The position numbers were made by a program, and so were the translations under genes. The notes below the pieces were generated by a model that saw only the letters and a program-made list of their open reading frames with translations, was not told the DNA's origin and ran no database searches. DNA of 64,000 nt, taken from Brevibacillus dissolubilis (GTDB lineage Bacteria; Bacillota; Bacilli; Brevibacillales; Brevibacillaceae). The stretch covers positions 1 to 64,000 of the forward strand of contig NZ_VCNA01000013.1 of the NCBI RefSeq assembly GCF_006170445.1, read 5' to 3'. Shown one piece after another: positions 43,284 through 52,924 of this stretch (its first letter is position 1; each line of letters begins with the position of its first letter).

Positions 43284-44549
43284 ATGTTCGACAGAAAGCC
43301 ATTTATTTCCTCTCTACTAACATTGTCCAAAGATGAAGTGCTCTGGGGTGCTGACACCCATCTCTTTTACGTCGTTAACGGTAAGGGTTCTCTAACCAAA
43401 TCGTATGGAACTGGGCTGGACGGTAATACTCATGCCTTTCTGCTAGCCAATGGCATCCCGTTGACGAAGTGGCACGATGACGGCTACTTCTGCCCGACTT
43501 GTGAGAAGCTGCTGTCTGCCGGTTATGGCCGGGATATGCTGGACCGCTCCACCATCGAACGAATTGAAACAGCCGGGAATGTCATGAATCAACCTTTGCG
43601 TGAAACCATCGCCCACATAGAACCATTCCTCCATCTGTTGAAAACAGGATTATATGGACTGGCTTACATCAAGCTCTCCCCCACCAATGGAGATCGGGAA
43701 TTTTTCTGGAATCTGACCAATACCCAAAAGAATTACAGAAGCTCCTGCGATACGTTTTACTATTACAGGCAGATGACTGCGTACCCGGCTTTTCTGGTTC
43801 CTACACAGCCAACGACACGTTATGATCAGGAGCGGGTCGATACGTATAGGAAGTTGATGAGGGAGGGTGCATCATTTGGTGGGCTTGCTTACTATCTGGA
43901 TGGGTACCTATGCGCGTTGTTGGACGGTCACCATCGGGCTACAGCTGCTTTGTTAGAGGAACAAGACTTTTATTGTGTAACCATTTTGCCTGCAACAGAC
44001 TTTTTTATGAACCAGGAAGGGATTCTCTCTTTTCTCATGGGTGGGGATCGTTTTAGCGGCGAAGAGATTCCAGACGATATCACCGCCAAGATCAATGCAG
44101 GAACTGGATCTCACCATCTTTCTACCAATCTGGTCGAAACCTATCTTGCGTTAGAACAAGAGCAAAATATCAGCCTGTTCCCCAACGAAGTGCATGACAT
44201 CGCCAAAAAATCCCCTGACTGCATCGGACTGGCTGCCGTACACTGGGCAGGGTACTGTTCCGATGATAGAATCGACAAGCTGTTTCAACAAACAGAGGAG
44301 GATTGGGAAGAAGATCTTGATCTTGTCTTAAAAGCATTGATTACGATGAAAGACCCCCGTGCCAAAGATGTCGCTCTGCGAATCGGAGGGTCAGAGTCCT
44401 ATCTTTTTCTGTGGCATGAAGCCTTTCAAGCTCTGGCATCGATCCAGTCAGAAGAGATCGAGGACTTTTTTATCCGGTTCTTGGTTTATGACGAGGGAGT
44501 CAGACCTGCGTTAACAAGGATCGCAAATGAATATTTGAAGAACAGGTAG
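43284..44549 (+). CDS. Protein with ParB-like DGHHR motif and helical-repeat tail
   Basis: 421 residues from ATG at 43284, preceded by AAGGAGGG; an ATG at 43263 precedes that site and is unlikely. Residues about 60-90 contain CPTCEKLLSAGYG. Around 200-215 LCALLDGHHRATAALLEEQD matches the GHHR loop of ParB/sulfiredoxin-type nuclease/CTPase folds. From about 300 the protein is made of helical, HEAT-like repeats (DPRAKDVALRIGGSESYLFL, HEAFQALASIQSEEIEDFF). No signal or membrane segments. Not recognised as a known family; perhaps a nucleotide-binding regulator. Alone between divergent and convergent neighbours. Confidence 0.65.
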   Translation: MFDRKPFISSLLTLSKDEVLWGADTHLFYVVNGKGSLTKSYGTGLDGNTHAFLLANGIPLTKWHDDGYFCPTCEKLLSAGYGRDMLDRSTIERIETAGNVMNQPLRETIAHIEPFLHLLKTGLYGLAYIKLSPTNGDREFFWNLTNTQKNYRSSCDTFYYYRQMTAYPAFLVPTQPTTRYDQERVDTYRKLMREGASFGGLAYYLDGYLCALLDGHHRATAALLEEQDFYCVTILPATDFFMNQEGILSFLMGGDRFSGEEIPDDITAKINAGTGSHHLSTNLVETYLALEQEQNISLFPNEVHDIAKKSPDCIGLAAVHWAGYCSDDRIDKLFQQTEEDWEEDLDLVLKALITMKDPRAKDVALRIGGSESYLFLWHEAFQALASIQSEEIEDFFIRFLVYDEGVRPALTRIANEYLKNR

Positions 44550-44573
44550 GTACACTACAGGAACCATACTGCC

Positions 44574-44603
44574 AAAAACCCCATCCACCACGGACGGGGT
44601 TTT
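44574..44603. terminator. Bidirectional terminator
   Basis: AAAACCCCATCC / GGACGGGGTTTT stem (one mismatch), five-base loop, T-rich on both strands; lies between convergent genes. Confidence 0.9.
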
Positions 44604-44616
44604 CATTTTCTAACCG

Positions 44617-46713
44617 TTATACCTTAAACTTCGAGATCGTTTCCTGCAGCTCCTCGGCCATTCTGGACAGAGCCAAGGAGGACGCGGTGATTTCCTCCAT
44701 AGAAGCCAATTGTTCTTCTGCCCCAGAGGAGATGGTCAGTGTTCCTGCTGAGATCTCTTCGGTGACTTTCATAATATGCTCGGAGGCTTTCACCACCTGA
44801 TCCGTACCGGCTGACAGCTGATCGGCCGCAGTGGATACCTCTTGAATCTGGCTGGCCACTTCATGGACGGACAGATGGATCTGTTCAAAGGAACGTCCCG
44901 CCTGATTCACCACTTCAATGCCGGCCACGACCTCCTTCGTACCCGTTTCCATAGACTGCACGGCTGTTGTGGTTTCCACCTGAATCGCCTGAATCAGCTC
45001 ACCGATCTGGCGGGAAGCCAATGAGGATTCTTCCGCCAGTTTTCTGACCTCATCTGCTACCACGGCAAAGCCTTTTCCATGCTCACCAGCTCTTGCCGCT
45101 TCGATCGCAGCGTTGAGGGCAAGCAGATTGGTTTGAGAGGCGATGCTGGTGATGGTGTCCACGATTTGTCCGATCTCTTGGGAACGTACTCCCAGCCCTT
45201 TGATGACCGTAGATAATTCGTTGATGGTGGCATGTATATGATTCATCTGTTTCACAGCCAAGGAGATCGATGTATGTCCCTCTTCGGCTGCTTCTGAGGC
45301 TTGGACAGCTGTATGAGAAACCTTTTGCGCATTCTCGGCAATGTCTTGAACGCCATTGGACATTTCATGGACGGCCCTGTTACTTTCCGAGGAGCTTAGG
45401 ACTTGCTGATCCGTACCGACAGCTACTTCCTGTACGATTTCTGTGATTTGCTCGGTAGCTTTCCCTGTCTGTTCGGCACTGGCGGTTAACTCTTCCGCAG
45501 AGGTGGCCAACTGCTCTGAATTTTTCCCGAGCTGTACGATGAGATCACGGAGTGTGGTGATGATGGTATTGAAGCTCGCAGCAATCCCTGTCATCTCATC
45601 TCGGGTATCGAGCGTAATGGAAATCGTGAGGTCACCGTCTGCAACCAATGCAGAGGCTTCCTGAAATTTGCGTACACTATTCGTCACGGAGTAGAAAAAG
45701 CTGATAAAGCCATACAACGCAAGGAAAATCGCTCCAAACGAAATGAGGCGAATATTCGTCCGTCCAGCTTCATTCTCCTCAATCTGGCCTGCTACGGCAT
45801 CCGTAATAAACTTCTGTTCTGCATCAAACAGCACCAATGCCGTATCCATGGTAACCGTAGTCAGATCGAAATACTGCTTCGCGTCCATCTGATAGGTTGA
45901 AGTCTGAATCAGTTCTTTGTCGACCACTTCCAGATAGGAATCGATTTGCTTCCTTGCTGTCTGGTAAGCCTCGTCTAATTCTGCTGAATGACCTTGGGAT
46001 ATCGACATTTCATGATCTAATGTCTGAAGCACCATGACCGTGGTCGAATACAGATTGCTTAACGTTCTTTCTTGCTCAGGCGTAGCCGCCTTTCCTTCTA
46101 AAACCGTGGATCCGTGGATCCGTAACTGTCCCAAATTTTCTGTAAGATTCGGTAATGTTTCGACTACGCCTGTGATGACATAGTAGTTCTTTAGTTCTTT
46201 TGACAAAAACAGCTTGGTGGCATCACCGGTCTTCGTCATCAGTTCGAGGATGGATGCGATATAGGCTGTATGTTCTGCAATAGCTGTTGCTGATGTTTTC
46301 TGCTCAATGCCGTTGACGACAGGTTCCCATTCCCTTTTTAATTTGTCCCAGTCAGGCTTGGTACTCCATTCTGCTCCATGTTCCTGATAGTTCTGATCAA
46401 TCTTCTTGAGATCTTCTTGAATCTTGGCTTGTATCTCAGTCATCTTACTCGCATAGCTCTTATCCCCATTTAAGTAGGAGCTAGATGCCGCTCTATGCTG
46501 CTGAACATCCTTCAGCAAGCCCTTCATCATACTTACATTCTGAAAACCAATCTGCCTCGCACTCAACGCATCAATCTCTTCATTGATCTGCGATATGATT
46601 AAAAAGGTTAAAAGAAGAATCGGCAAAAACAAAATCCCACCCATAAGCGAGAATTTTTGCGCAAATCTAAGTTTATTTAAAACAAAAATCCCTGGCTTGA
46701 ACAAACGCTTCAT
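44617..46713 (-). CDS. Methyl-accepting chemotaxis protein (paralogue of the one at 13378)
   Basis: 698 residues with AAGGAGGG before the ATG. The start [21 protein letters not shown] aligns with the 13378-15417 receptor, as do [14 protein letters not shown] and [20 protein letters not shown], so both have the same helical, NIT-like outer domain (about 45-320). A second membrane helix, HAMP (about 340-395) and MCP signalling domain with [20 protein letters not shown] follow. The two receptors probably arose by duplication and now differ mainly in the outer domain. Monocistronic. Confidence 0.93.
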   Translation of the reverse strand: MKRLFKPGIFVLNKLRFAQKFSLMGGILFLPILLLTFLIISQINEEIDALSARQIGFQNVSMMKGLLKDVQQHRAASSSYLNGDKSYASKMTEIQAKIQEDLKKIDQNYQEHGAEWSTKPDWDKLKREWEPVVNGIEQKTSATAIAEHTAYIASILELMTKTGDATKLFLSKELKNYYVITGVVETLPNLTENLGQLRIHGSTVLEGKAATPEQERTLSNLYSTTVMVLQTLDHEMSISQGHSAELDEAYQTARKQIDSYLEVVDKELIQTSTYQMDAKQYFDLTTVTMDTALVLFDAEQKFITDAVAGQIEENEAGRTNIRLISFGAIFLALYGFISFFYSVTNSVRKFQEASALVADGDLTISITLDTRDEMTGIAASFNTIITTLRDLIVQLGKNSEQLATSAEELTASAEQTGKATEQITEIVQEVAVGTDQQVLSSSESNRAVHEMSNGVQDIAENAQKVSHTAVQASEAAEEGHTSISLAVKQMNHIHATINELSTVIKGLGVRSQEIGQIVDTITSIASQTNLLALNAAIEAARAGEHGKGFAVVADEVRKLAEESSLASRQIGELIQAIQVETTTAVQSMETGTKEVVAGIEVVNQAGRSFEQIHLSVHEVASQIQEVSTAADQLSAGTDQVVKASEHIMKVTEEISAGTLTISSGAEEQLASMEEITASSLALSRMAEELQETISKFKV

Positions 46714-46884
46714 GTGGCCCTCCTTATGTCTGTTGAGTATAAATGGAAGATGATAGATGATATATTCCCTTACATTATTAAAAATAAACTATAAAACTTC
46801 CTATTGTAAGTAAGAAACATGTATTTTTTTACATCATAGTAAAACAATATGTCCAAGAAATACTTTCCGTAAAGGAGCAGGCCA

Positions 46885-49800
46885 ATGGGAAGCTTGATTC
46901 AGTTAGAGAATTCGGCGCTAAATACTGTACTTCGGTTCCGCGAAGAGATCAAACGTCAACAAATCTGTATCACCGATGAACTCAACACACCGCTGGGCGC
47001 TCTTCTCGTCTCCAAGCTGGAGTGGCCGGTTGGATGGATCCGCTCAGAAGCATCTCACACCAAGAATATCCTGTACCGTGACGTCTTCGACTATTTCAAT
47101 CCTGGTGGGTACGAAGCCCGCCTTACCGTTAAAAAGGTGCAATTTGTCCAGCCCATAAAGGTATCGCTCTCCACTCCCGATCAGCTGCTCGCTGCTGGCG
47201 AGGGGGAACCCGCAGCAACTCTGACGCATGACATTTTTCTGGTTTTTGATCTGGACGTCACGACGAGTACCAATGAAGTGTTTTTCGTGAACCGATTTGC
47301 AGGGATTGAGGGTCTGCCCGATCTTCCCGGTCTGCAGCAAACCATTCAGGAACGGGTGGTCTCGCAGTTCAAGCCTTATATCAAAACACCGCTTAATGTG
47401 GGAAAAATCAGCGGTCTGGGCGGACAGCCCGGTGTCGCCAATGCCGGGATCGCAGCGGTGGTGAAGAAGAGTGAGGACGGGACTGCCTATTTGCCAGGTG
47501 AGTCTACCATTGCCATCCGTATTGAGCTTGGCCCCTATCCGACCAGTACAGATGCTTGGGAAGCCTTCTTCTCCAAGCCACAGGAGAATCTGTTTAAAGC
47601 GCAGGGGAAAAATGGCTTTACCCCTGGTGATCGGGGCTGGGTGGTGTTTCTGGCGAAATATTTTATGACACAGAGGGTTGTAAATGAAGTCGAACAAGGC
47701 TTGCAGAAGGCAAAGGAGTTCAGACTGCGGGGTGGAATTGCCTCTACTTGGGGCGCGCCGGGCGGACGTTCGATTGTCAATCTGTCCTTCTACGCGACAG
47801 CGGTCGATGTCTGCGCGATTTCCTCCCTCGACTTGCGCCTGCAAATCCCTGTTGAATTCTTGATTAAGCCCGATACGTTCCAACAGCATATCAAGGTGAA
47901 TTACTGGAAATCAGACAGTGATACCGCTGTATGCGCAGCAATCGCGTCGTTAGTCTGGCCCTATGTAGGCGTGAAGCTGGTCGAGTTTGAACAAATGGAT
48001 TGGCTGGGGTATATCGCCTCTCTTCCATTCAGCACCTTCGTTTTTCTCTCTGTGCTTAACAATATCAATCCCCAAATCCCCTCGACCTCCAAGTGCCAAC
48101 AGACCTCTAAAGACGAGTTTCTCTGTACAGCCGATTTTGACATGAACGATATACCCACAGAGGGACGTCCACATGTGATGGACTCTCTGGGCAGGGATGA
48201 CGGTTTTGTGATCCTTGGCGATGTATCTTGGACCGAACAGCTTGGCCGTCAATTCAAGCTGGCATCCATAGGCAAGCTACAGTTTAAGCTCGAAACTCCT
48301 TCTTTTGGCACCTGCAATGGGTCAAGCTCCACCACCCTTGCACTGATTAATGAGCATCCTGAGAACTTCCTTACCTATACCGCTACCGTCACCCTGACTT
48401 TTAAGGAGGAGGATCTCCCGCCGGACAACCCGACCAAACCAGTCAGTATCAGCAAAACCAACCTCATCCCGCCCTATGTCTGCTCTGTCCGGGTTCGTGA
48501 TGAAGATGATCCGCTGCATGTGTTCCGGGATCATGTCGCTGTCGTAGACTCTACTTCCTACTATGCCACCATCAAGGTAAGCTTGCCGGTCACTAGTGTT
48601 CCACCGGAGTATTTCACGACGGCCCATCGTTATCCATGCCGTCTGCTGATCCATACCTCTGCTGGCACGCGCATGATCACGCTCCCACCGATCGAGCAGG
48701 CGAATCAAGGTCAGATGAAAAGCGCCGCGACAGCTGCTTGGGCACAGCGCGTGAGCAATTGCTATGCCAAATCCCAAAGGTACAACCCGAAGTGGATTAT
48801 CGACCCCAACCCGCTTTTCCGCATACGTCATCTGTGGGAGATCATCGCTACACGCCTTGAACCGGGGGAAAAAGTGATTCTTAGGACCAACCGGGATCTT
48901 ATCGTCTCTTCCGCTGTTGCCGATCGCCAAGGAAGAGCATTCTTACGGACGATGTTATCACCTCAGGCTTATGACAACCGGCTTCAGTTCGTCCGAGACT
49001 CTGGTTCATCTGGCCCCTCTGGTCCCATCGTCCGCCACCATGATCTCAACTCTGATACCGACTCGAAGGATCACCCACCAAAGGGTGATGATTTTGCCTT
49101 AATCGATGCGAAACAGACGCAGTTCCTGCTGCGATCCGATCTGAGAACAGGTAAACCGATTCTCGGATATGCACCGTTCATGCTCGAGGACCACCCTGGA
49201 CTTGTCCTCCTCGATTCTTCGGGTGTCATAGCCTTTGATCTTTCCCAGCCGCAACAGCCGACTGTTTTGGCACAGATGGCGCTCTCTTGCTTTAGCGGTC
49301 GCTTTTCCGGGATCACTTCCATGGGCAATCAGATTTTTGTCTGGGGTGAGGCTGGTATCTTGTACCTGGAGCTTGACCCTGAAGCGGGAGCCTTCTCAGT
49401 GGAACAACTGTTCCAAGAGCCTGTGACCTCTATGGCCAGCAATGGTCTACAACTGTTCTTCCTCCATCAGGATTATCTGGAGATATGGAATCGTAACCGC
49501 CAACACGTGATGACCGTAGCCGCACCACAGGCATTCACTCTTGCTGCGACAACCAGACATCTGCTCATCGGCACACCGAATCAAATAAAAGTCTACGATC
49601 TGGGGGAAGCGGATTGTCTGAAAGCTGTCGGTGAACTTCGAGTTGACGGACTAAGCCGCATTCTGGCCCCTACAGTGCTCACGGGCGATGATCATTTTCT
49701 CGTAGAAGGAGCGGCACGACGCGGGGTGATTGATGCGACCAATCCAAAGAGCGTCCTGCCAGTAGACAATGCGTGTGATACCGAAGAGTCGTATGACATC

Positions 49801-49887
49801 CTGCGTTATCACGATCTACTCATCCACGCCGCTGTGGATGGAATGTCCCTCCATGTTTATTCAATAGGAGAGAAAGCATTCGCATAG
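46885..49887 (+). CDS. 1000-residue protein of unknown function
   Basis: AAAGGAG lies eight bases before the ATG. No signal peptide, membrane segment or familiar catalytic motif. The first ~550 residues alternate strands and amphipathic helices in two or three tandem modules (RLTVKKVQFVQPIKVSLS; FLVFDLDVTT; KLQFKLETPSFGTCN), possibly lipid- or ligand-binding beta-rich folds. From about 750 a beta-propeller-like part follows (LVLLDSSGVIAFDLSQPQQP, ILYLELDPEAGAF, LEIWNRNRQHVM), akin to LVIVD/WD-type blades. Codon use matches neighbours. It is convergent with the hydrolase and stands alone. Function not guessed. Confidence 0.75.
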   Translation: MGSLIQLENSALNTVLRFREEIKRQQICITDELNTPLGALLVSKLEWPVGWIRSEASHTKNILYRDVFDYFNPGGYEARLTVKKVQFVQPIKVSLSTPDQLLAAGEGEPAATLTHDIFLVFDLDVTTSTNEVFFVNRFAGIEGLPDLPGLQQTIQERVVSQFKPYIKTPLNVGKISGLGGQPGVANAGIAAVVKKSEDGTAYLPGESTIAIRIELGPYPTSTDAWEAFFSKPQENLFKAQGKNGFTPGDRGWVVFLAKYFMTQRVVNEVEQGLQKAKEFRLRGGIASTWGAPGGRSIVNLSFYATAVDVCAISSLDLRLQIPVEFLIKPDTFQQHIKVNYWKSDSDTAVCAAIASLVWPYVGVKLVEFEQMDWLGYIASLPFSTFVFLSVLNNINPQIPSTSKCQQTSKDEFLCTADFDMNDIPTEGRPHVMDSLGRDDGFVILGDVSWTEQLGRQFKLASIGKLQFKLETPSFGTCNGSSSTTLALINEHPENFLTYTATVTLTFKEEDLPPDNPTKPVSISKTNLIPPYVCSVRVRDEDDPLHVFRDHVAVVDSTSYYATIKVSLPVTSVPPEYFTTAHRYPCRLLIHTSAGTRMITLPPIEQANQGQMKSAATAAWAQRVSNCYAKSQRYNPKWIIDPNPLFRIRHLWEIIATRLEPGEKVILRTNRDLIVSSAVADRQGRAFLRTMLSPQAYDNRLQFVRDSGSSGPSGPIVRHHDLNSDTDSKDHPPKGDDFALIDAKQTQFLLRSDLRTGKPILGYAPFMLEDHPGLVLLDSSGVIAFDLSQPQQPTVLAQMALSCFSGRFSGITSMGNQIFVWGEAGILYLELDPEAGAFSVEQLFQEPVTSMASNGLQLFFLHQDYLEIWNRNRQHVMTVAAPQAFTLAATTRHLLIGTPNQIKVYDLGEADCLKAVGELRVDGLSRILAPTVLTGDDHFLVEGAARRGVIDATNPKSVLPVDNACDTEESYDILRYHDLLIHAAVDGMSLHVYSIGEKAFA

Positions 49888-49891
49888 AATG

Positions 49892-49951
49892 AAAAAAGAG
49901 ACACCGACGGCCTGCCCTGCCTGCTTTAGCTGGGTCGTCTGTGTCTTCTTT
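49892..49951. terminator. Bidirectional terminator after the 1000-residue gene
   Basis: AAAGAGACACCGACG / CGTCTGTGTCTTCTTT stem with one or two mismatches and a 25-base loop; A/T tracts on both flanks. Confidence 0.7.
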
Positions 49952-49952
49952 A

Positions 49953-50801
49953 TTAACCAATCCATTCGACTAACGTGGAATCAAATAAATCCGCTTCCTC
50001 CATCATCGGATTATGCCCGCTCTGTTCAAAAATCACCTTCGTCACATGCGGACAGGTACCATCGGCATCAATGGAATTCCACAATGACACTGGGGCAACC
50101 AAATAATCATATGCCCCCAACCCGATGAACACCTGCTTGCCAACATCAGGCAAAGACTCTGCCATATTCAACCGCGCAAAAGCCTCTCCCCACAGATGGT
50201 CAATAATCGGCATGTTCGTATAGACATCCTGCCACATCGCAGATGCATCAAACGTGTAGTCATAAAAACTATGCGCCCCCATCCGAATGCACATATGAGC
50301 AAAGCGCCGCTCTGGATCTGCTTCGATATCAGATGCCAAAAGCGCGATGTCTTTTTCAAACTGGCTTTTTCTTTCGGCACTTGCGGTCTCATCAAAATAG
50401 GCGAAGCTTTGCTGCTGACGTTCTTGGCTGTTCGTCGGTGCTGTGTTGAGTAGGACTACCTTTTGTACATAGGCCGGATATTTCTTCGCATATTCCAACG
50501 CCATAAAAGCGTGTCCAGAATGACCCAGGATGACGAAGTCCTCAAGCTGAAGCATCTTGCGGATGATCTCGATATCATTCAGAATCCGATCCAATGAATA
50601 ATCTTCAGGTGTCAACGCACGCGGAGATGGGACAAAGCCTCTGTGATCGATGAAGATGAGCTTTAGCTTTTTCCTCAGCTCTTGCGAGAAAAGCCTCGGA
50701 TAGTAGACTTCACTGCCGACAACCAGCACAGGGGTGCCTTCCCCTTCGATGCGGTAGGCGAGTGAAAAGCCGTCGATATCGATGATTCCGTTGTTTTTCA
50801 T
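49953..50801 (-). CDS. Alpha/beta-fold hydrolase
   Basis: 282 residues. Nucleophile elbow FVILGHSGHAFMALEYAKKYP (Ser in GHSGH), oxyanion region VGSEVYYP, a late Asp in GLGAYDYLVAP and the catalytic His in QSGHNPMMEEADLF give the full triad. Such enzymes cleave esters, amides or C-C bonds. GGAGAA precedes the ATG. It lies downstream of, and 26 bases from, the racemase-like gene, so both probably belong to one pathway. Substrate unknown. Confidence 0.9.
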   Translation of the reverse strand: MKNNGIIDIDGFSLAYRIEGEGTPVLVVGSEVYYPRLFSQELRKKLKLIFIDHRGFVPSPRALTPEDYSLDRILNDIEIIRKMLQLEDFVILGHSGHAFMALEYAKKYPAYVQKVVLLNTAPTNSQERQQQSFAYFDETASAERKSQFEKDIALLASDIEADPERRFAHMCIRMGAHSFYDYTFDASAMWQDVYTNMPIIDHLWGEAFARLNMAESLPDVGKQVFIGLGAYDYLVAPVSLWNSIDADGTCPHVTKVIFEQSGHNPMMEEADLFDSTLVEWIG

Positions 50802-50827
50802 CTGATCGGTTCTCCTTTCTTCCTATA

Positions 50828-51496
50828 CTAGGAGCGGGTAGACGACATGGCGTCCAGATAAGCTTTCAATGTTTTCAACGGGTTCCCGATGTTCACTCCC
50901 ATTACACGCTCTACTTGTTCAGCGGCTTCCACCATCGATAGCTGAGCCACGGAGACCCTCTTCTGTTGATCAGCGACCAGCAACTCTTTTAGGTAGGTGG
51001 ATACTTCGTCGATATATCTTTGTTTCTTACCCTGCATGATCAGATCAAACGTATTTTCTATCACATGGATTTCAAGCTCACCCATTGTTTTTTGATGCTG
51101 GTCAGCATATTCGTGGAGTCTTTTCATCGTGCCTGCGACCGTTGCTGGATTCGTGAACAGAATTGCTTGCGGCTCACTCTGATTGCATATGTCGGCAAAG
51201 AATGGCTCATCGATTTTGATAATCGGAATGGTTGTCGACAGCTGTCCTTCCTCCAGCAGCGCAATGTAATTGGTGCACGTGATCAGTATGACATCGACAC
51301 CTGCCTGAGCGATCCACTCGATCTGCTCGATCACCTTCTGTTGTGCTTTTGTTCGGTTAAACTCTGGATCAGATGCAATCCTGCTCATTAATCCAGGGTC
51401 TACAAAATGCACCAATTCCACTTCAGAAGAGCCAATTGCCGTTTGGATATAGTCAATGTTGGAATAGTGGGCATGGAGACAGCCGATTCTCGTCAT
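50828..51496 (-). CDS. Asp/Glu racemase-superfamily protein
   Basis: 222 residues from ATG at 51496 (MTRIGCLHAHYS) with GGGGGAA upstream; a frame from 51520 adds eight residues before the site. The first catalytic Cys is in VILITCTNYIALLEE. The second Cys of classical racemases is replaced in VAQLSMVEAA, a form seen in members that act as decarboxylases, isomerases or have lost racemisation. First gene of an operon with the alpha/beta hydrolase. Confidence 0.85.
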   Translation of the reverse strand: MTRIGCLHAHYSNIDYIQTAIGSSEVELVHFVDPGLMSRIASDPEFNRTKAQQKVIEQIEWIAQAGVDVILITCTNYIALLEEGQLSTTIPIIKIDEPFFADICNQSEPQAILFTNPATVAGTMKRLHEYADQHQKTMGELEIHVIENTFDLIMQGKKQRYIDEVSTYLKELLVADQQKRVSVAQLSMVEAAEQVERVMGVNIGNPLKTLKAYLDAMSSTRS

Positions 51497-51631
51497 CTTT
51501 GAATGTTCCCCCTGTCTCATTTTTCATTATTTTACCATAACGTCGAATATTGAGGGCTAATTGTGGTTGGCTGTCGTACGAAAAAGTCAGTCAGATCGGC
51601 GTAACAAGATAGAAGGCAGACCATACGAAAA

Positions 51632-51662
51632 GGCTCTATCCCCTTTTGCAGAGAATAGAACC
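51632..51662 (-). terminator. Terminator of the acetylation operon
   Basis: GGTTCTAT / ATAGAGCC stem with G-U pairs and TTTTC after it on the minus strand, 23 bases from the stop at 51686. Confidence 0.65.
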
Positions 51663-51685
51663 TACTATTATCATACAAGCCGTCC

Positions 51686-52900
51686 CTATGGCTGTGTCGG
51701 AACACGATTAAAGATATACAGCGGCCCGAAAAACAACTCATCATTATACAGCGTAATGACCACATCAAACTCATTCTCCGCGATGAACTCATACACCGAG
51801 CGATCCGGATTATGGCGGATATCATAAAACGTCGTCTGCTCAAAATGGTGCCCCAAGTAGAACAAGATCGGATTCGTAAACGAGTCCTTGAGAATCAACG
51901 CCCGCAGCTTGTTCGGGCTTTTCTTGTTGACCAACGTAATCTCCCGCTGGTCATACATATATCCTGTCGCATAGTCGATTGGCACGGTTTGTTGATTCAA
52001 GCCCGTCGCGTAAAACGCATCTTTGGCAATCAGATTCTTAGAGTCAATCGGTCCTTTATAGATGAGGAAATCCTGATACGAATATGTCGTCGGATCATAA
52101 TAGCACGGCTGATCTCCATGGTTGGTCACCTGCCCGGCCAATTGCTTGTTCCACGAGCCCATGAACACCCGGTTCACACACCGCAGTGTATAGCGCCCCA
52201 CATCCGCATCCGCCGCAGCCATATCAGGGAAGTCCTGCGCCAGTGAATCGATCACCGTCCGGTAGCCAAACATCGCCCCTTCTATATTCCAGTGATGATC
52301 CGTCTTAAAATAAAGCTCCGGAATCTGCTCACGCGAATAGGCCGTACGCCAGATCGTCTCTCCATCGACGACCTTCACCATGTTCGGGTCAATCTGCGAT
52401 AAGACATTTGCCTTGTTCTCTTTTCCATACCCACGCGAAACATCTGGTGGTAGGTAATCGGCCAGCATGTTTACCTTCGCGGGCATCACCATAAAGTAAT
52501 ACGGGATCTCGCGCTTGGCAAGCTCCGCACCCAGCTCATTCAAGGCCGTAGCCGTAGCCGTCAATTGTTCGGCAGGCGTCTCCCCCATCGGCCGCTTTAT
52601 CATCAGACCATCTGGGGTCACATGCGTATTGTTCACAAAAGTCTTCCCCTGTGCCAACTGGAACTTCGTATAGGCTGCCATCCAGTCATCACGGCCGGGG
52701 AACTGGTCGGTTACGTATTTTTCATATTCCTTAAACACCTTGCCGGTTGTCAGCCCTTCCACGGTCACGGTCGGTGCCTGTGCCAGTGTACGGTTTTCCC
52801 ACCATGACGAGGCACGGTCAGGAGTGACCAGCGAAGTGATGCCAAGCCCAAAAATAATCGCGAAAAAACCAACAATCAAAACCGTCTGCGCGTATTTCAT
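51686..52900 (-). CDS. DHHW-family (AlgJ/AlgX-like) SGNH hydrolase-type protein
   Basis: 404 residues from ATG at 52900 (MKYAQTVLIVG), with AGGTGAG about eight bases upstream. A signal-anchor helix (about 6-26) is followed by the family's WWENRTLAQAP and the name-giving LYFKTDHHWNIEGAMFGYR, the catalytic Asp-His-His-Trp. LKDSFTNPILFYLG gives the Ser-containing block. These proteins transfer or remove acetyl groups on cell-surface polymers, working with a MBOAT acetyl carrier, here encoded 24 bases upstream. Polymer unknown. Confidence 0.9.
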   Translation of the reverse strand: MKYAQTVLIVGFFAIIFGLGITSLVTPDRASSWWENRTLAQAPTVTVEGLTTGKVFKEYEKYVTDQFPGRDDWMAAYTKFQLAQGKTFVNNTHVTPDGLMIKRPMGETPAEQLTATATALNELGAELAKREIPYYFMVMPAKVNMLADYLPPDVSRGYGKENKANVLSQIDPNMVKVVDGETIWRTAYSREQIPELYFKTDHHWNIEGAMFGYRTVIDSLAQDFPDMAAADADVGRYTLRCVNRVFMGSWNKQLAGQVTNHGDQPCYYDPTTYSYQDFLIYKGPIDSKNLIAKDAFYATGLNQQTVPIDYATGYMYDQREITLVNKKSPNKLRALILKDSFTNPILFYLGHHFEQTTFYDIRHNPDRSVYEFIAENEFDVVITLYNDELFFGPLYIFNRVPTQP

Positions 52901-52924
52901 CTCATGTCTCACCTCTCGTCTGCC

